Assembly (NCBI GenBank): GCA_964590315.1
Contig: CAZPVS010000014.1
Coordinates: forward strand, 1 to 26,582
DNA: 26,582 nt
Source: JALRHH01 sp964590315
Lineage (GTDB): Bacteria; Patescibacteriota; Saccharimonadia; Saccharimonadales; JALRHH01
Reading direction: 5' to 3'
Shown here: positions 13,350-22,267 of the stretch, one piece after another
Layout: each line of letters starts with the position of its first letter
How positions within the stretch are numbered: position 1 is the first letter of the stretch
The notes under the pieces: generated by a model
Told to the model about the DNA's origin: nothing
Databases searched by the model: none
What the model saw: only the letters and a program-made list of their open reading frames with translations
Program-made: the position numbers and the translations under genes

Positions 13350-15254
13350 ATGGCTAAGAAACAACGGCTCGACCCTGTCGCGATTGCTCAAGCCCAGCAA
13401 CTTCGTGAACAACAAGAAGTACATGCGGCCTTCCAAAAGGGTATTACCGCTTTGCGCGATTTTATTGCACCAAGTTCTATTGAATTTTTTGGTACGCACT
13501 TCCAATTGGGTACTCGCTACGCACGTACCTACTATGTGTATGGATATCCTCGGCAAATTTACACCGGTTGGCTAAGTAACATGGTCAATCTGGATGAGGT
13601 GATGGACTTGTCTATGTTTATCTATCCAGTAGAGAGCCAAGTCGTCCTTGAAAACCTACGCAAGAAAGTAACCCAGCTTGAAGCAGGGCTCCAAATTGAC
13701 GCAGAGAAAGGTCGGGTTCGTGATCCTGCAAAGCAGGCGGCTATTCTCGATGCAGAGGAAATGCGCGATAAACTTCAGGTTGGTGAGGAGCGATTCTTCC
13801 GATTCGGGCTCTACTTTACTATTTACGGCAACAGTATGGACGAGTTGGAATTTATCGCACACAAGGTTGAGTCAATGCTTGGGCAGCAGCTTATTTACTC
13901 CAAGCCGGCTACCAGCCAGCAAGAACAGGGGCTTAATAGCACTGTGCCGCAGCTGACTGACCAATTACAGATTCGGCGTAACTTCAACACCGGTGCATTA
14001 AGCACGAGCTTTCCATTCACAAGCGCTGATTTGAGCCAAGATGACGGCATTCTTTATGGTATCAATATGCACAACTCCGGTCTGGTGATATTTGACCGCT
14101 TTAGTCTTGAGAATGGCAATTCAGTTGTGTTCGCTAAATCAGGTGCTGGTAAATCATTCACGGTCAAGCTTGAGGCACTCCGAAGCATGATGATAGGCAC
14201 AGAGATCTTTATCATTGACCCAGAAAATGAATATCAGCGCATGTGCGAAGCAGTTGGTGGCGCCTATGTCCGACTCAGTCTCAGTTCTACCACTCGTATT
14301 AACCCGTTTGACCTGCCAAAAGTCGTTGATACCGATGAAGCAGACAACGCCTTGCGTAGTAACCTCATTACGCTTCATGGATTGCTCCGACTGATGATGG
14401 GTGGTGCGCAGGCATCAATGGCGAATAACGGTGGTCCGTCTTTGCCGGCACTTGCGCCGAGTGAGGAAGCAGATCTTGATGCCGCACTGATTGAGACATA
14501 TGCCCGCGCAGGCATTACTAACGACCCGCTGACACACTCCAGTGTGCCGCCGACTATTAACGACTTATACGATACATTACTCCACATGGGTGGCACCGGC
14601 CCGCAGCTTGCGCAACGATTGCGTAAATATACTACCGGTACGTTTGCGGGTATCTTTAGTCAGCAAAGCAATATTGATATCAATAACCCGTTAGTGGTCT
14701 TCAATATCCGTGATCTTGAGGACGAACTCCGCCCAGTTGCTATGTATATTGTCTTGAACTTTATCTGGAACAAGACGAAGAGCGACATGAAGAAGCGTAT
14801 CCTCATCGTTGATGAGGCCTGGCAGCTCATGAAATATGAAGATTCCGCGAGCTTCCTATTCAGTCTCGCGAAACGGGCTCGTAAGTATAACCTTGGTATC
14901 ACCACCATCACGCAAGATGTTGAAGACTTCATGGGTTCACGCATGGGGCGGGCAATTGTTGCAAATGCCTCTATGCAAATACTCTTAAAGCAATCTCCGT
15001 CCGCGGTTGACGTTTTGTCCGAGGTATTCAAGCTTACCAGCGAGGAAAAGAAGCGGCTCAGTCAATTCCCTGTAGGGCAGGGCTTGTTCTTTGCCGGCCA
15101 GAACCACGTCCATATTCAGATTGCAGCCAGCCCAACTGAGACAGGGCTCATTACCACCAACCCAAACCAAATCAGACAGATGGAGCAAGCGGGGGAGTTT
15201 GACCAACCTCAGGGCACGATTGACCTCAACAATCGCCTGTATCCAGGGGTTTAG
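13350..15254 (+). CDS. virB4: VirB4 family T4SS ATPase
   Basis: 634 aa. The N-terminal domain (about 30-225) is of the CagE/TrbE/VirB4 type. The C-terminal RecA-like ATPase has Walker A KSGAGKS (263-269), the adjacent IFIIDPENEY segment (287-296), Walker B RILIVDEAW (484-492, D489/E490) and TTITQDVEDF (519-528). VirB4 hydrolyses ATP at the inner membrane to assemble the pilus and drive transport. The start is fixed by GGAGG 6-7 bases upstream. The 120-base gap before it shows no gene. Length is slightly below classical VirB4 (about 780 aa), consistent with the separate TraC-like partner upstream. All catalytic motifs look intact. Confidence 0.93.
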   Translation: MAKKQRLDPVAIAQAQQLREQQEVHAAFQKGITALRDFIAPSSIEFFGTHFQLGTRYARTYYVYGYPRQIYTGWLSNMVNLDEVMDLSMFIYPVESQVVLENLRKKVTQLEAGLQIDAEKGRVRDPAKQAAILDAEEMRDKLQVGEERFFRFGLYFTIYGNSMDELEFIAHKVESMLGQQLIYSKPATSQQEQGLNSTVPQLTDQLQIRRNFNTGALSTSFPFTSADLSQDDGILYGINMHNSGLVIFDRFSLENGNSVVFAKSGAGKSFTVKLEALRSMMIGTEIFIIDPENEYQRMCEAVGGAYVRLSLSSTTRINPFDLPKVVDTDEADNALRSNLITLHGLLRLMMGGAQASMANNGGPSLPALAPSEEADLDAALIETYARAGITNDPLTHSSVPPTINDLYDTLLHMGGTGPQLAQRLRKYTTGTFAGIFSQQSNIDINNPLVVFNIRDLEDELRPVAMYIVLNFIWNKTKSDMKKRILIVDEAWQLMKYEDSASFLFSLAKRARKYNLGITTITQDVEDFMGSRMGRAIVANASMQILLKQSPSAVDVLSEVFKLTSEEKKRLSQFPVGQGLFFAGQNHVHIQIAASPTETGLITTNPNQIRQMEQAGEFDQPQGTIDLNNRLYPGV

Positions 15255-15322
15255 TATGAGAGTGCATCGTTTTACCCATGAAAATGACAGGGACCTGTCT
15301 CTACTTTCATCAGGGCAACGAG

Positions 15323-15328
15323 TATAAT
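15323..15328 (+). promoter_or_regulatory. -10 element before the 1300-aa gene
   Basis: Perfect TATAAT with no convincing -35. Predicted start near 15335 leaves a 14-base leader that carries an AGAGG ribosome binding site 7 bases before the GTG at 15349. Confidence 0.5.
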
Positions 15329-15348
15329 AGCCACAAAGAGGTTCATGG

Positions 15349-18300
15349 GTGTCACCAACAAAGCAACACGACGAAACTGAAAAGGACACAATTACTCCTG
15401 ATTTTTTGCGCGAACACGGCATTAGTCCCGAAGAGCAGCAGCACATGGAGAGTAGCGCCTATAGCGGTGCGGCAGATGATATAGCGCAGCGCCAAGGCTT
15501 GCTGTCTGGCGATGATCTCAAGAACGCTGAAGAAGACGACAGTGCAGCTACGGCAGGCACAAGCGCAGACCAAAGAGAGCACGACCAATTATTCAGAAAT
15601 GATGGTAGCGCGCCGCACGAACCGTCCAGCAAAGGTGCCAGGAACTTCGTAACACGACACCGTAAGAAACTAATTGGAGGTGGCGTTGCCGGTGGCGGTA
15701 TAACTGGGTTAATCGTCTCGGGGTTCTTGATGCTGCCGCTGCAGGTGCAGAATTTTGTCGAGAATGTAGAAGATCACTACTCGGCAGCCGTGAGCGATGC
15801 CACGCAAAGTATGACTCGTAGCTTAGTACGGATCTACATCGTCCACAAAGTAATACCAGGCATGATAGATGGTAAATGTACAAGTACGCGCGTCACAAAA
15901 TCGTGTGCAAAAGTATCGACGGGAAACACGCTGCCTTCCATCTGGGCCCGCGCCTGGCGCGATGCAAATATAGAAGGCACCATGGCTGAAAAATATGGTA
16001 TCGAGATACGGAGAGAGGGCCAGGGTGGCAACCGATTCCGGCTCATAACTCCCGACATTAAGGAGGGTATAGACCTTGGCACATTCAACCCGAACAACAC
16101 CCAGGAGTTTGACGGCAAATTGTATGCCGTCATGGATAGGGGTGATGTCCGCCGCGCCTTAGATAAGTCATTGGAGAGCGAGACGTTCTGGAAACGCATG
16201 TTCTGGCGGTTCAAGTATGGCTCTCTCATGGATAGAAAATATGGAGTGGCGCGCTGTCTCGTCGCCTGCAATACCCGTGACAAAATAGATACAAAAGTTG
16301 CTGACAAGAAGCTTGCCTGGAAAGCATTCTGGGTAGACCGCGTTGTTACGCCACGGAATGAACTTACGGGCATCGCAATCAAGTGTGCACTGGGAGGGTT
16401 CAAGTGTACAGATACGCCGGGAGATGCTGATATATATGGCGAGCGGTCTAGTGACTTTGAGCTTGAAACTCGGGCACATATGGCAGACGCACGAACACGA
16501 CATGCAGATGCAAAGATGGACGACTTACAGCGGCAAGCGGATACGTTCCGTGATAAAGGTTTTTCTCAGTTGATGCTTGAACGGGTCATGAGTGAGACCG
16601 CTGCAAAAGGCCTGCTCAAAGGCATGGCTCTTGTTGGCGTGCTCGATATGCTCGTATTATTAAATCAAGATGCTCAGAATATAGGTCCTGCAGCCCATAA
16701 ACTCAACTATGTTATAAACTCGCAGACCGCAGTGACGATGTGGATGATGTACCGCACCCACACCGATGAGATCAAGACGGATAAGACCGATTTGACAATG
16801 ATGGGATCGGTCGCCGAGTCACTCGGTGATAAGGCCGGCACTGACCAAGACGGAAAGGGCGCCACCAGCACCCCCCTCTATCAGGCTATCGCATCCGACA
16901 CAAAACCCGTCACCGCCTCACTCTATCTCGGGTTCTTGAGCGGCAAGGCATCCGCAGCACCAGCATACCCATGCAACGACGGTACGACCGTTACGTCTTG
17001 GGCCTGTCCAGAGCTCGTTCTCAATAATACAAATGCGTTCGTGAATGGACTGAGCGCCTATTCTTCGGCGGTATCATTCTCAACAAGTCTCGTCCCTGGG
17101 CTTGGGCAGTTTCTTGATCTCTGGTCGGCCGCTTCAGACGGCCTCGCTAATAAAATTGGTGACATTATTGGCTTCTTCCTCCCTGATAATCTTCTACAAA
17201 TGGCGCTCGATGCGGTAAGAAGTGTTCCGGGGGGCCAGCAAATCCTCGACGCCTCGGCCGAACTTATGAAGAGTTTTGCGACATGGTTCATTAATGTCTT
17301 GCTCGATAATCCCATTGGAGACTCACCAAGTGGGGGAAGAAACGGTGATATGGCAATTGTTGGTGCCAATGTGGCTATCAACGACTCGTGCAACAAGAAC
17401 CTGGGCTGTGTGGCAGTTGATGCCGATGCCGCCGAGCAATATCGTCAAGCGGTCCTGTATGAGCAGCACCAAGACTTCATGTCACAGCCGATGTACGCAC
17501 GAATTTTTGACAGCTCCAGCCGTTATTCCATGGTGTCACAGATGGCACAGTCGTTACCAATAGGCAGTGGTGTAGGTCAGTCGTTCTTCGGCTCACTTCT
17601 CGACCCATTCAGTATGCTCGGCAATATCCATCTTCCTCGCGCACCTACCGCCTCGGCCTTTGACCCTGCAAGTCTCGTAGGGGGCGGCACTCCCGGCGCC
17701 GATATCAAAGCAGATAAGATGGGTGTCACCCAGTACGTCTTCCCACCGAACCATGAGCTGTTCAAGCCAGGTACCGACCCGGAAAAATATTGGATACAGC
17801 ATGATTGTGAAAACCCTGACCAAGCCAAGAACTGGGCGGAAAATAATAATAATACTCGGATCAATACTGTTACGAACATGCCAGAGAATGTGCAAGCCAA
17901 CGGATGTGCACTCCTTCGATCCGTCATGACAAGCAACTGTGCCATTTACACGACTGAATGCTTGACCGACGAAGAGCTCGCGCCTGGAAGTAGCGACGAC
18001 TCTGATCTTGCTGGTGCTGGTTCATTTACGGCAGCAACTTATAATATTCAGAGTCCGCAGTTCAGGGGTAATGTCGATGAGCGGACCGACATCCAAGCAG
18101 AGGTCATCATGGGCCAGTCTGCGGCAGGCAACCCGCAGTTTGATATTGTCGGAACACAGGAAACTCGAGCAGATATTTACCAGAAGCTTAAAGGTAAACT
18201 AGACGGCTACGATTCAATACCTGTCAAAGATGACCGGATGACCTCGACCCAAGATGGAGCAGTCGCAATATTCTGGAATAAAAGTAAGTTTACGAAATTT

Positions 18301-19251
18301 GACGAAGGCAAATATCTGGGCATCAGTAACACTTCTGACAGTATAACCGTCCCGTGGGTAGGGCTTAGGGATGGGGATGGAAATAAAATATATGCCACGT
18401 CCATACACTATGCAACCGGCTCACGAGGAGGCTCAGCAGAGAGTATTCGAAGGTCATCCGAACTCACTCTAAATTGGGTGAAGACAAAGGTAAGTAATAA
18501 CTCGGTGGTCATCGTGATGGGTGACTTCAATGATAGGCTGGGCGAGGCGGCGTATTGTGTCTATACCAAGAATGCGTTGATGCAGCACGCGGCAGATATG
18601 GCCGCTGGTGCCAACCCGAATGCCGGCTGTAGTAATAACCGTTATGGTACTAATCACCAACCGATTGATCATATCTATGCCACCCCGACTAACGGTCTAG
18701 GGGCAACAAAGTGGAAAAAAATGGCCGACACCAACCTATTAGCAAAAGCATCTGATCATACACCGGCCTACGCAACGTTCACTCTGCCACAAAGTGATGC
18801 CCTGAAGCCTGGCTCGGTTGCTATGAAAGACGATTACAAAACAGAGTGTCGTGACTACAAACGGCCGGGTTCAACCGAACCTGATTGCGATGGGCAGTGC
18901 GTTGATTTTGTACAATTCCGCCTGAAGAAATATATCGATCGATCCAAATTTGATTTTATCGGTGCGGCAGGGAAGGACGTGGTGACGAACCTTGGTGGCA
19001 TGGGTTACAAGGTCGACGGAACGCCCGCGGTGAATTCGGTCGTATCTTGGCCCGCCGGAGGGGTAGCGGGAAGCTCGGCGAATGACACCTACGGTCATAC
19101 GGCTATGGTTTCAAAAGTGAATAAGGACGGGTCGATTGTCGTCGAAGAATACAATGCGACAATTCCGGCGCGAACATACGGGGTTAGAACCCTTCCTGCC
19201 AGTGTCGTGAAGCAGCTTAAATTTGCCCATACGGAAGTGGATTTCAAATAA
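15349..19251 (+). CDS. Membrane-anchored EEP nuclease-like and CHAP hydrolase fusion
   Basis: 1300 aa, GTG start. Residues 1-105 are acidic and probably cytoplasmic; a basic RHRKK precedes a membrane segment (about 108-131). A large region of no known family with many Cys (about 135-885) contains hydrophobic stretches near 424, 575 and 605. An endonuclease/exonuclease/phosphatase domain follows (about 890-1150) with N899 (TYNIQ), E938 (QETR), D1059/N1061 (GDFND), D1107-H1108 and D1136-H1137 (SDHTPAY), the full DNase I-type metal/active-site set. A CHAP domain ends it (about 1165-1300), with C1184 (GQCVDFV), H1250 (GHTAMVSKV) and VEEYN at 1265-1269; CHAP domains cleave peptidoglycan amide bonds. 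Positioned behind virB4, it may be a T4SS surface component that opens walls and cuts DNA, or an effector (inference). It ends in a TAATG overlap with the next gene. Confidence 0.82.
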   Translation: MSPTKQHDETEKDTITPDFLREHGISPEEQQHMESSAYSGAADDIAQRQGLLSGDDLKNAEEDDSAATAGTSADQREHDQLFRNDGSAPHEPSSKGARNFVTRHRKKLIGGGVAGGGITGLIVSGFLMLPLQVQNFVENVEDHYSAAVSDATQSMTRSLVRIYIVHKVIPGMIDGKCTSTRVTKSCAKVSTGNTLPSIWARAWRDANIEGTMAEKYGIEIRREGQGGNRFRLITPDIKEGIDLGTFNPNNTQEFDGKLYAVMDRGDVRRALDKSLESETFWKRMFWRFKYGSLMDRKYGVARCLVACNTRDKIDTKVADKKLAWKAFWVDRVVTPRNELTGIAIKCALGGFKCTDTPGDADIYGERSSDFELETRAHMADARTRHADAKMDDLQRQADTFRDKGFSQLMLERVMSETAAKGLLKGMALVGVLDMLVLLNQDAQNIGPAAHKLNYVINSQTAVTMWMMYRTHTDEIKTDKTDLTMMGSVAESLGDKAGTDQDGKGATSTPLYQAIASDTKPVTASLYLGFLSGKASAAPAYPCNDGTTVTSWACPELVLNNTNAFVNGLSAYSSAVSFSTSLVPGLGQFLDLWSAASDGLANKIGDIIGFFLPDNLLQMALDAVRSVPGGQQILDASAELMKSFATWFINVLLDNPIGDSPSGGRNGDMAIVGANVAINDSCNKNLGCVAVDADAAEQYRQAVLYEQHQDFMSQPMYARIFDSSSRYSMVSQMAQSLPIGSGVGQSFFGSLLDPFSMLGNIHLPRAPTASAFDPASLVGGGTPGADIKADKMGVTQYVFPPNHELFKPGTDPEKYWIQHDCENPDQAKNWAENNNNTRINTVTNMPENVQANGCALLRSVMTSNCAIYTTECLTDEELAPGSSDDSDLAGAGSFTAATYNIQSPQFRGNVDERTDIQAEVIMGQSAAGNPQFDIVGTQETRADIYQKLKGKLDGYDSIPVKDDRMTSTQDGAVAIFWNKSKFTKFDEGKYLGISNTSDSITVPWVGLRDGDGNKIYATSIHYATGSRGGSAESIRRSSELTLNWVKTKVSNNSVVIVMGDFNDRLGEAAYCVYTKNALMQHAADMAAGANPNAGCSNNRYGTNHQPIDHIYATPTNGLGATKWKKMADTNLLAKASDHTPAYATFTLPQSDALKPGSVAMKDDYKTECRDYKRPGSTEPDCDGQCVDFVQFRLKKYIDRSKFDFIGAAGKDVVTNLGGMGYKVDGTPAVNSVVSWPAGGVAGSSANDTYGHTAMVSKVNKDGSIVVEEYNATIPARTYGVRTLPASVVKQLKFAHTEVDFK

Positions 19252-19724
19252 TGAACAGGTATTTTGCTACACATAAGAAATTGATTATCAGCATGGTGGT
19301 AGTGGGCGTCGTGGTTTTCTTGGGTTTTATATCCTTTGGCCGCGATGAAGATAGCACACATGATGAGAATCAGCAGGCGCAATTCACTGAAGTTACTATG
19401 GATGGCATCGAGCAATACAGGAACCCATTAGGTATCACCAATGACGCAGTTCTGAGCCGATCGATTGGTGCAATGATAGAGGCAAACGTGTCAGACGCAA
19501 AAGCCAACTATTCGGTTGTTATCCGTGATGGATCATTACGTTCATCTGTGACACCGAGTGGCATGAACGCGACTTCCGCGCTCATCGATATCCCGGAACT
19601 GCGCCGTACGTTTCGTATCAGTGTCACGGATGACCCGCAATCAAACTACGGCAGCATGTATATCGAATGTCCTGATGCCTCCGAACTGATTTATGAACCA
19701 CAGCCATGTGAGATGGATCAATGA
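19251..19724 (+). CDS. Small single-pass membrane protein, unknown
   Basis: 157 aa, no recognised family. It has a short basic N-terminus, one membrane segment (about 9-29) and an outer domain of about 125 residues with Cys near the C-terminus (IECPDAS, QPCEMD). The start codon shares one base with the stop of the 1300-aa gene, and its end overlaps the lysozyme gene by 4 bases. The three are therefore translationally coupled and probably act together at the cell surface. Confidence 0.75.
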   Translation: MNRYFATHKKLIISMVVVGVVVFLGFISFGRDEDSTHDENQQAQFTEVTMDGIEQYRNPLGITNDAVLSRSIGAMIEANVSDAKANYSVVIRDGSLRSSVTPSGMNATSALIDIPELRRTFRISVTDDPQSNYGSMYIECPDASELIYEPQPCEMDQ

Positions 19725-21001
19725 AATTTATGGGCAAATACATGGGGCAAACTCTTACTCGGTTAAGGGTTTTAGGTATATGTATTGTTGCCGTTATCAT
19801 CTTGTTACCGGCTTCGTCCCTGGCGGAGCCGCTACCGGACGATCATTTAGAACAGATATACGAAGATTCTGTTCATTATATGATTCCCTCGCTCGGCGCG
19901 TGTGTACCCGGGCAGACATCCGGCAGTGTTACGCTAACTGGCGGAAGTCGTGAAATGAAAGCGTTCAACTACTTTGTCAGTAACGAAAGGCTCACTCCAG
20001 CACAGGCAGCAGGTATTGTAGGAAACTTAATTGAAGAGAGCGGTGTCATGCCGAACCGCGCCCAGAATCTTCCGGGTCAATCAGGAATTATCACAATCAA
20101 AGACATATCGGAAGTCACGGCAGGACGGGGATTCGGCATCGCGCAGTGGACAATTGCGGAGCGCCAGGATGCCTGGAAGAAATTTGCCACAGACAAGAAT
20201 ATGGATGCATTATCCCTCGAATTACAGTTGTTATACCTTATGCATGAGCTGAAAACAAATTCAGGCTATGGGTTTGAGCATATAAAAAATGCAGGTAATG
20301 ATGCCCGGCAAGCGACATGGATATTTTTATCATTCTTTGAGAATCCGAGAGTCGTAATTGATGCCGGGTACACTGCTTCAGTCAAACAACCACCGGCTGG
20401 TAATTCTGCATATACCGAACTTGAAAATAGGATGAAGAACACAAATTCAGTACTGAAAAGTGGGGGTGATGCTGGCGCAACACCGATAGCTGCGAGTGAT
20501 GATTGTAGTGGGGGTGTAGGATTTAGCGGGGGTACCGGAACACCAGACTTCAAGGCAAACCCGAATGTAAGTGTTAATGAGGCAGGCGAGGGGGATGTCA
20601 TATGTGGCGGTGACTTTACTGCGGGCGCCCAAAGTCTTGCCCGCTATGTCGAAAAGACATGGAAACCTCCCGTTACGAGTATAGGAGGGTATAGTTGCCG
20701 TCAGATAGGGGGATCAAGTTCCTGGAGTCTCCATGCAGTCGGACGCGCCCTTGACATAATGATTGACGGTACCACACCTGTCGGCCTGGCCACGGGTGAT
20801 AAGATACGTAACTTCATGATAAATAACTCGACGCGGCTGGGTGTACAACGCGTTATATGGAACCGACATATTTGGTCCGCAGACCAAGATGGCTGGCGAC
20901 CATATTCAGGCGAGAGCCCACATATCGACCACCTCCACGTAGAAATCAATATTAAAGCCTCGAGGAATGCAAATCTCGCAGGCAAGATAGCGGAGATCTA
21001 G
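19721..21001 (+). CDS. Phage-tail-lysozyme and M15-type peptidase fusion
   Basis: 426 aa. A signal peptide or anchor (about 15-35, ending SLA) precedes a phage-tail-lysozyme-like domain (about 75-235). That domain contains NYFVSNERLTPAQAAGIVGN, LIEES (candidate catalytic E105/E106) and GFGIAQWT, a fold used to cleave glycan strands. A Gly-rich linker with Cys leads to a C-terminal domain (about 300-412) with SLHAVGRALDIM (H338, D345) and HIDHLHVE (D403, H406). This is the SxHxxGxAxD...(D/E)xxH arrangement of M15 zinc D,D-peptidases. The two activities would cut sugar and peptide bonds of peptidoglycan. Such enzymes open the wall for T4SS assembly, or attack a neighbour's wall. It is coupled to both neighbours (ATGA overlap upstream, abutting start downstream). 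Confidence 0.82.
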   Translation: MKFMGKYMGQTLTRLRVLGICIVAVIILLPASSLAEPLPDDHLEQIYEDSVHYMIPSLGACVPGQTSGSVTLTGGSREMKAFNYFVSNERLTPAQAAGIVGNLIEESGVMPNRAQNLPGQSGIITIKDISEVTAGRGFGIAQWTIAERQDAWKKFATDKNMDALSLELQLLYLMHELKTNSGYGFEHIKNAGNDARQATWIFLSFFENPRVVIDAGYTASVKQPPAGNSAYTELENRMKNTNSVLKSGGDAGATPIAASDDCSGGVGFSGGTGTPDFKANPNVSVNEAGEGDVICGGDFTAGAQSLARYVEKTWKPPVTSIGGYSCRQIGGSSSWSLHAVGRALDIMIDGTTPVGLATGDKIRNFMINNSTRLGVQRVIWNRHIWSADQDGWRPYSGESPHIDHLHVEINIKASRNANLAGKIAEI

Positions 21002-22267
21002 ATGCAAGGAAAAACACTTCCTAAAGGAAAACTGATCATGGTACTGGGTGTGATATTGGGAATTTCCGGGGTGCTCCTGTGGTATGCCAATCGCCCCGGC
21101 ATACTCCGGGTGACTACCGATGCTGCTGCTACGATATACATCACTACAAGCCGCGATGCCGAATTCAAAGAAATCGGGAAGGGAGAAGCAACATATAAGA
21201 CACGTACCGTTCCTTCTGAAGTCTTCGTCATGGTGCAGAATGGTGATAGTAAAACGATATCCGGAGCTGTCTTAGAGAAGGGGAAGACCGTTGTCAGAAA
21301 CCTTTCGCTAAACCCCGTTTCGACTGCTACCCTGATAAGCGAAGGTGGATTATCTAGTCCGTTCATCGATGGTAGTCTGGTGCAAGGAATATTCCCTGAG
21401 GATTTCAGCCTTATCAGTTACCGTACCGACAAATATGAAAGCGTGCGTCCGGAATTCATCGGTATGCCAGAGATGAAAAAGCTCGTTTGGTTTGACGCAA
21501 ACAACTTCATCTACTCATCATTCAATGAAGGAGTAGGGAGGTTCGTAAATGGTGAAGATATCGGAAGTAGGGGTCTCGCAGACGCAATAACCGGAGGCTT
21601 CACCTCAATTCAGTCACCAGGTATTGACTCAATCGTAGATATCGTTGATGTTGCTCAATACCCCTCAAAACCCCTGGTCCTTATTTCTAAGAATAATATC
21701 TTCCTTAGTGATGACAGGGGTACATCACTTCGTACGATCGCTTCATTTGATGCGGAAGATGAAGCTAATACCGTTCAGGCAACCAAGGACCGAATCATGC
21801 GGTTCGCGGTAAAAAACCCCTCCTCTTATGCGAGCGAAGAGGGAGAAAACGACAACCACAGCACTACCGTATACCAGTACGACTATTCAGGTAAGGAGCT
21901 GCCTTCCATCGACATACCTGATGAGTCAGTCATATCGACGGCATCACATAATGCCAATATGTATTTCCTCACGAACAGCAGTTTGGTAAGTAAAGGTACT
22001 GGCGATATGGTGCGAATACCCTTGTATTTTTCTTTCCTAGGGAATTTGACTACCTACAAGAATACGCCCGTATTGTTAGCTGGTGACGGATTATGGAAGG
22101 TCTCCGATGATGGTACGGCATTACAGCTCATATTCCCATTCAGCGGCCTCGGGGTAGGTCTCAGAGACTCCTTGACCACGACCACGGATGGCAGGCTTAT
22201 CTTCGGAACGACACCCGCCCCGAATGATGAAAAGAATAACAGTAAGTTGTTTTCAATATCGTTCTAA
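21002..22267 (+). CDS. Membrane-anchored extracytoplasmic protein, unknown
   Basis: 421 aa. The start directly abuts the previous stop, with GGAG 6 bases before the ATG. One membrane segment (about 10-28) is followed by a short beta-rich region with PEGA-like flavour (GILRVTTDAAATIYI, about 33-47). The remaining 320 residues are beta-rich with repeated short strands (KLVWFDANNFIYSS, PLVLISKNNIFLSD, NTPVLLAGDGLWKVSD), suggestive of a beta-propeller. No catalytic motif was recognised. It is the last gene of the secretion-linked block and converges on recF with a 4-base overlap of the stop regions. A binding or scaffold role outside the membrane is inference. Confidence 0.75.
   Translation: MQGKTLPKGKLIMVLGVILGISGVLLWYANRPGILRVTTDAAATIYITTSRDAEFKEIGKGEATYKTRTVPSEVFVMVQNGDSKTISGAVLEKGKTVVRNLSLNPVSTATLISEGGLSSPFIDGSLVQGIFPEDFSLISYRTDKYESVRPEFIGMPEMKKLVWFDANNFIYSSFNEGVGRFVNGEDIGSRGLADAITGGFTSIQSPGIDSIVDIVDVAQYPSKPLVLISKNNIFLSDDRGTSLRTIASFDAEDEANTVQATKDRIMRFAVKNPSSYASEEGENDNHSTTVYQYDYSGKELPSIDIPDESVISTASHNANMYFLTNSSLVSKGTGDMVRIPLYFSFLGNLTTYKNTPVLLAGDGLWKVSDDGTALQLIFPFSGLGVGLRDSLTTTTDGRLIFGTTPAPNDEKNNSKLFSISF

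Noticed and set aside
15345..15380. Out-of-frame ATG at 15345 ahead of the 1300-aa gene
   Set aside because: It opens only 11 codons and is just 3 bases from the AGAGG site; GTG 15349 is spaced correctly and opens the long frame.
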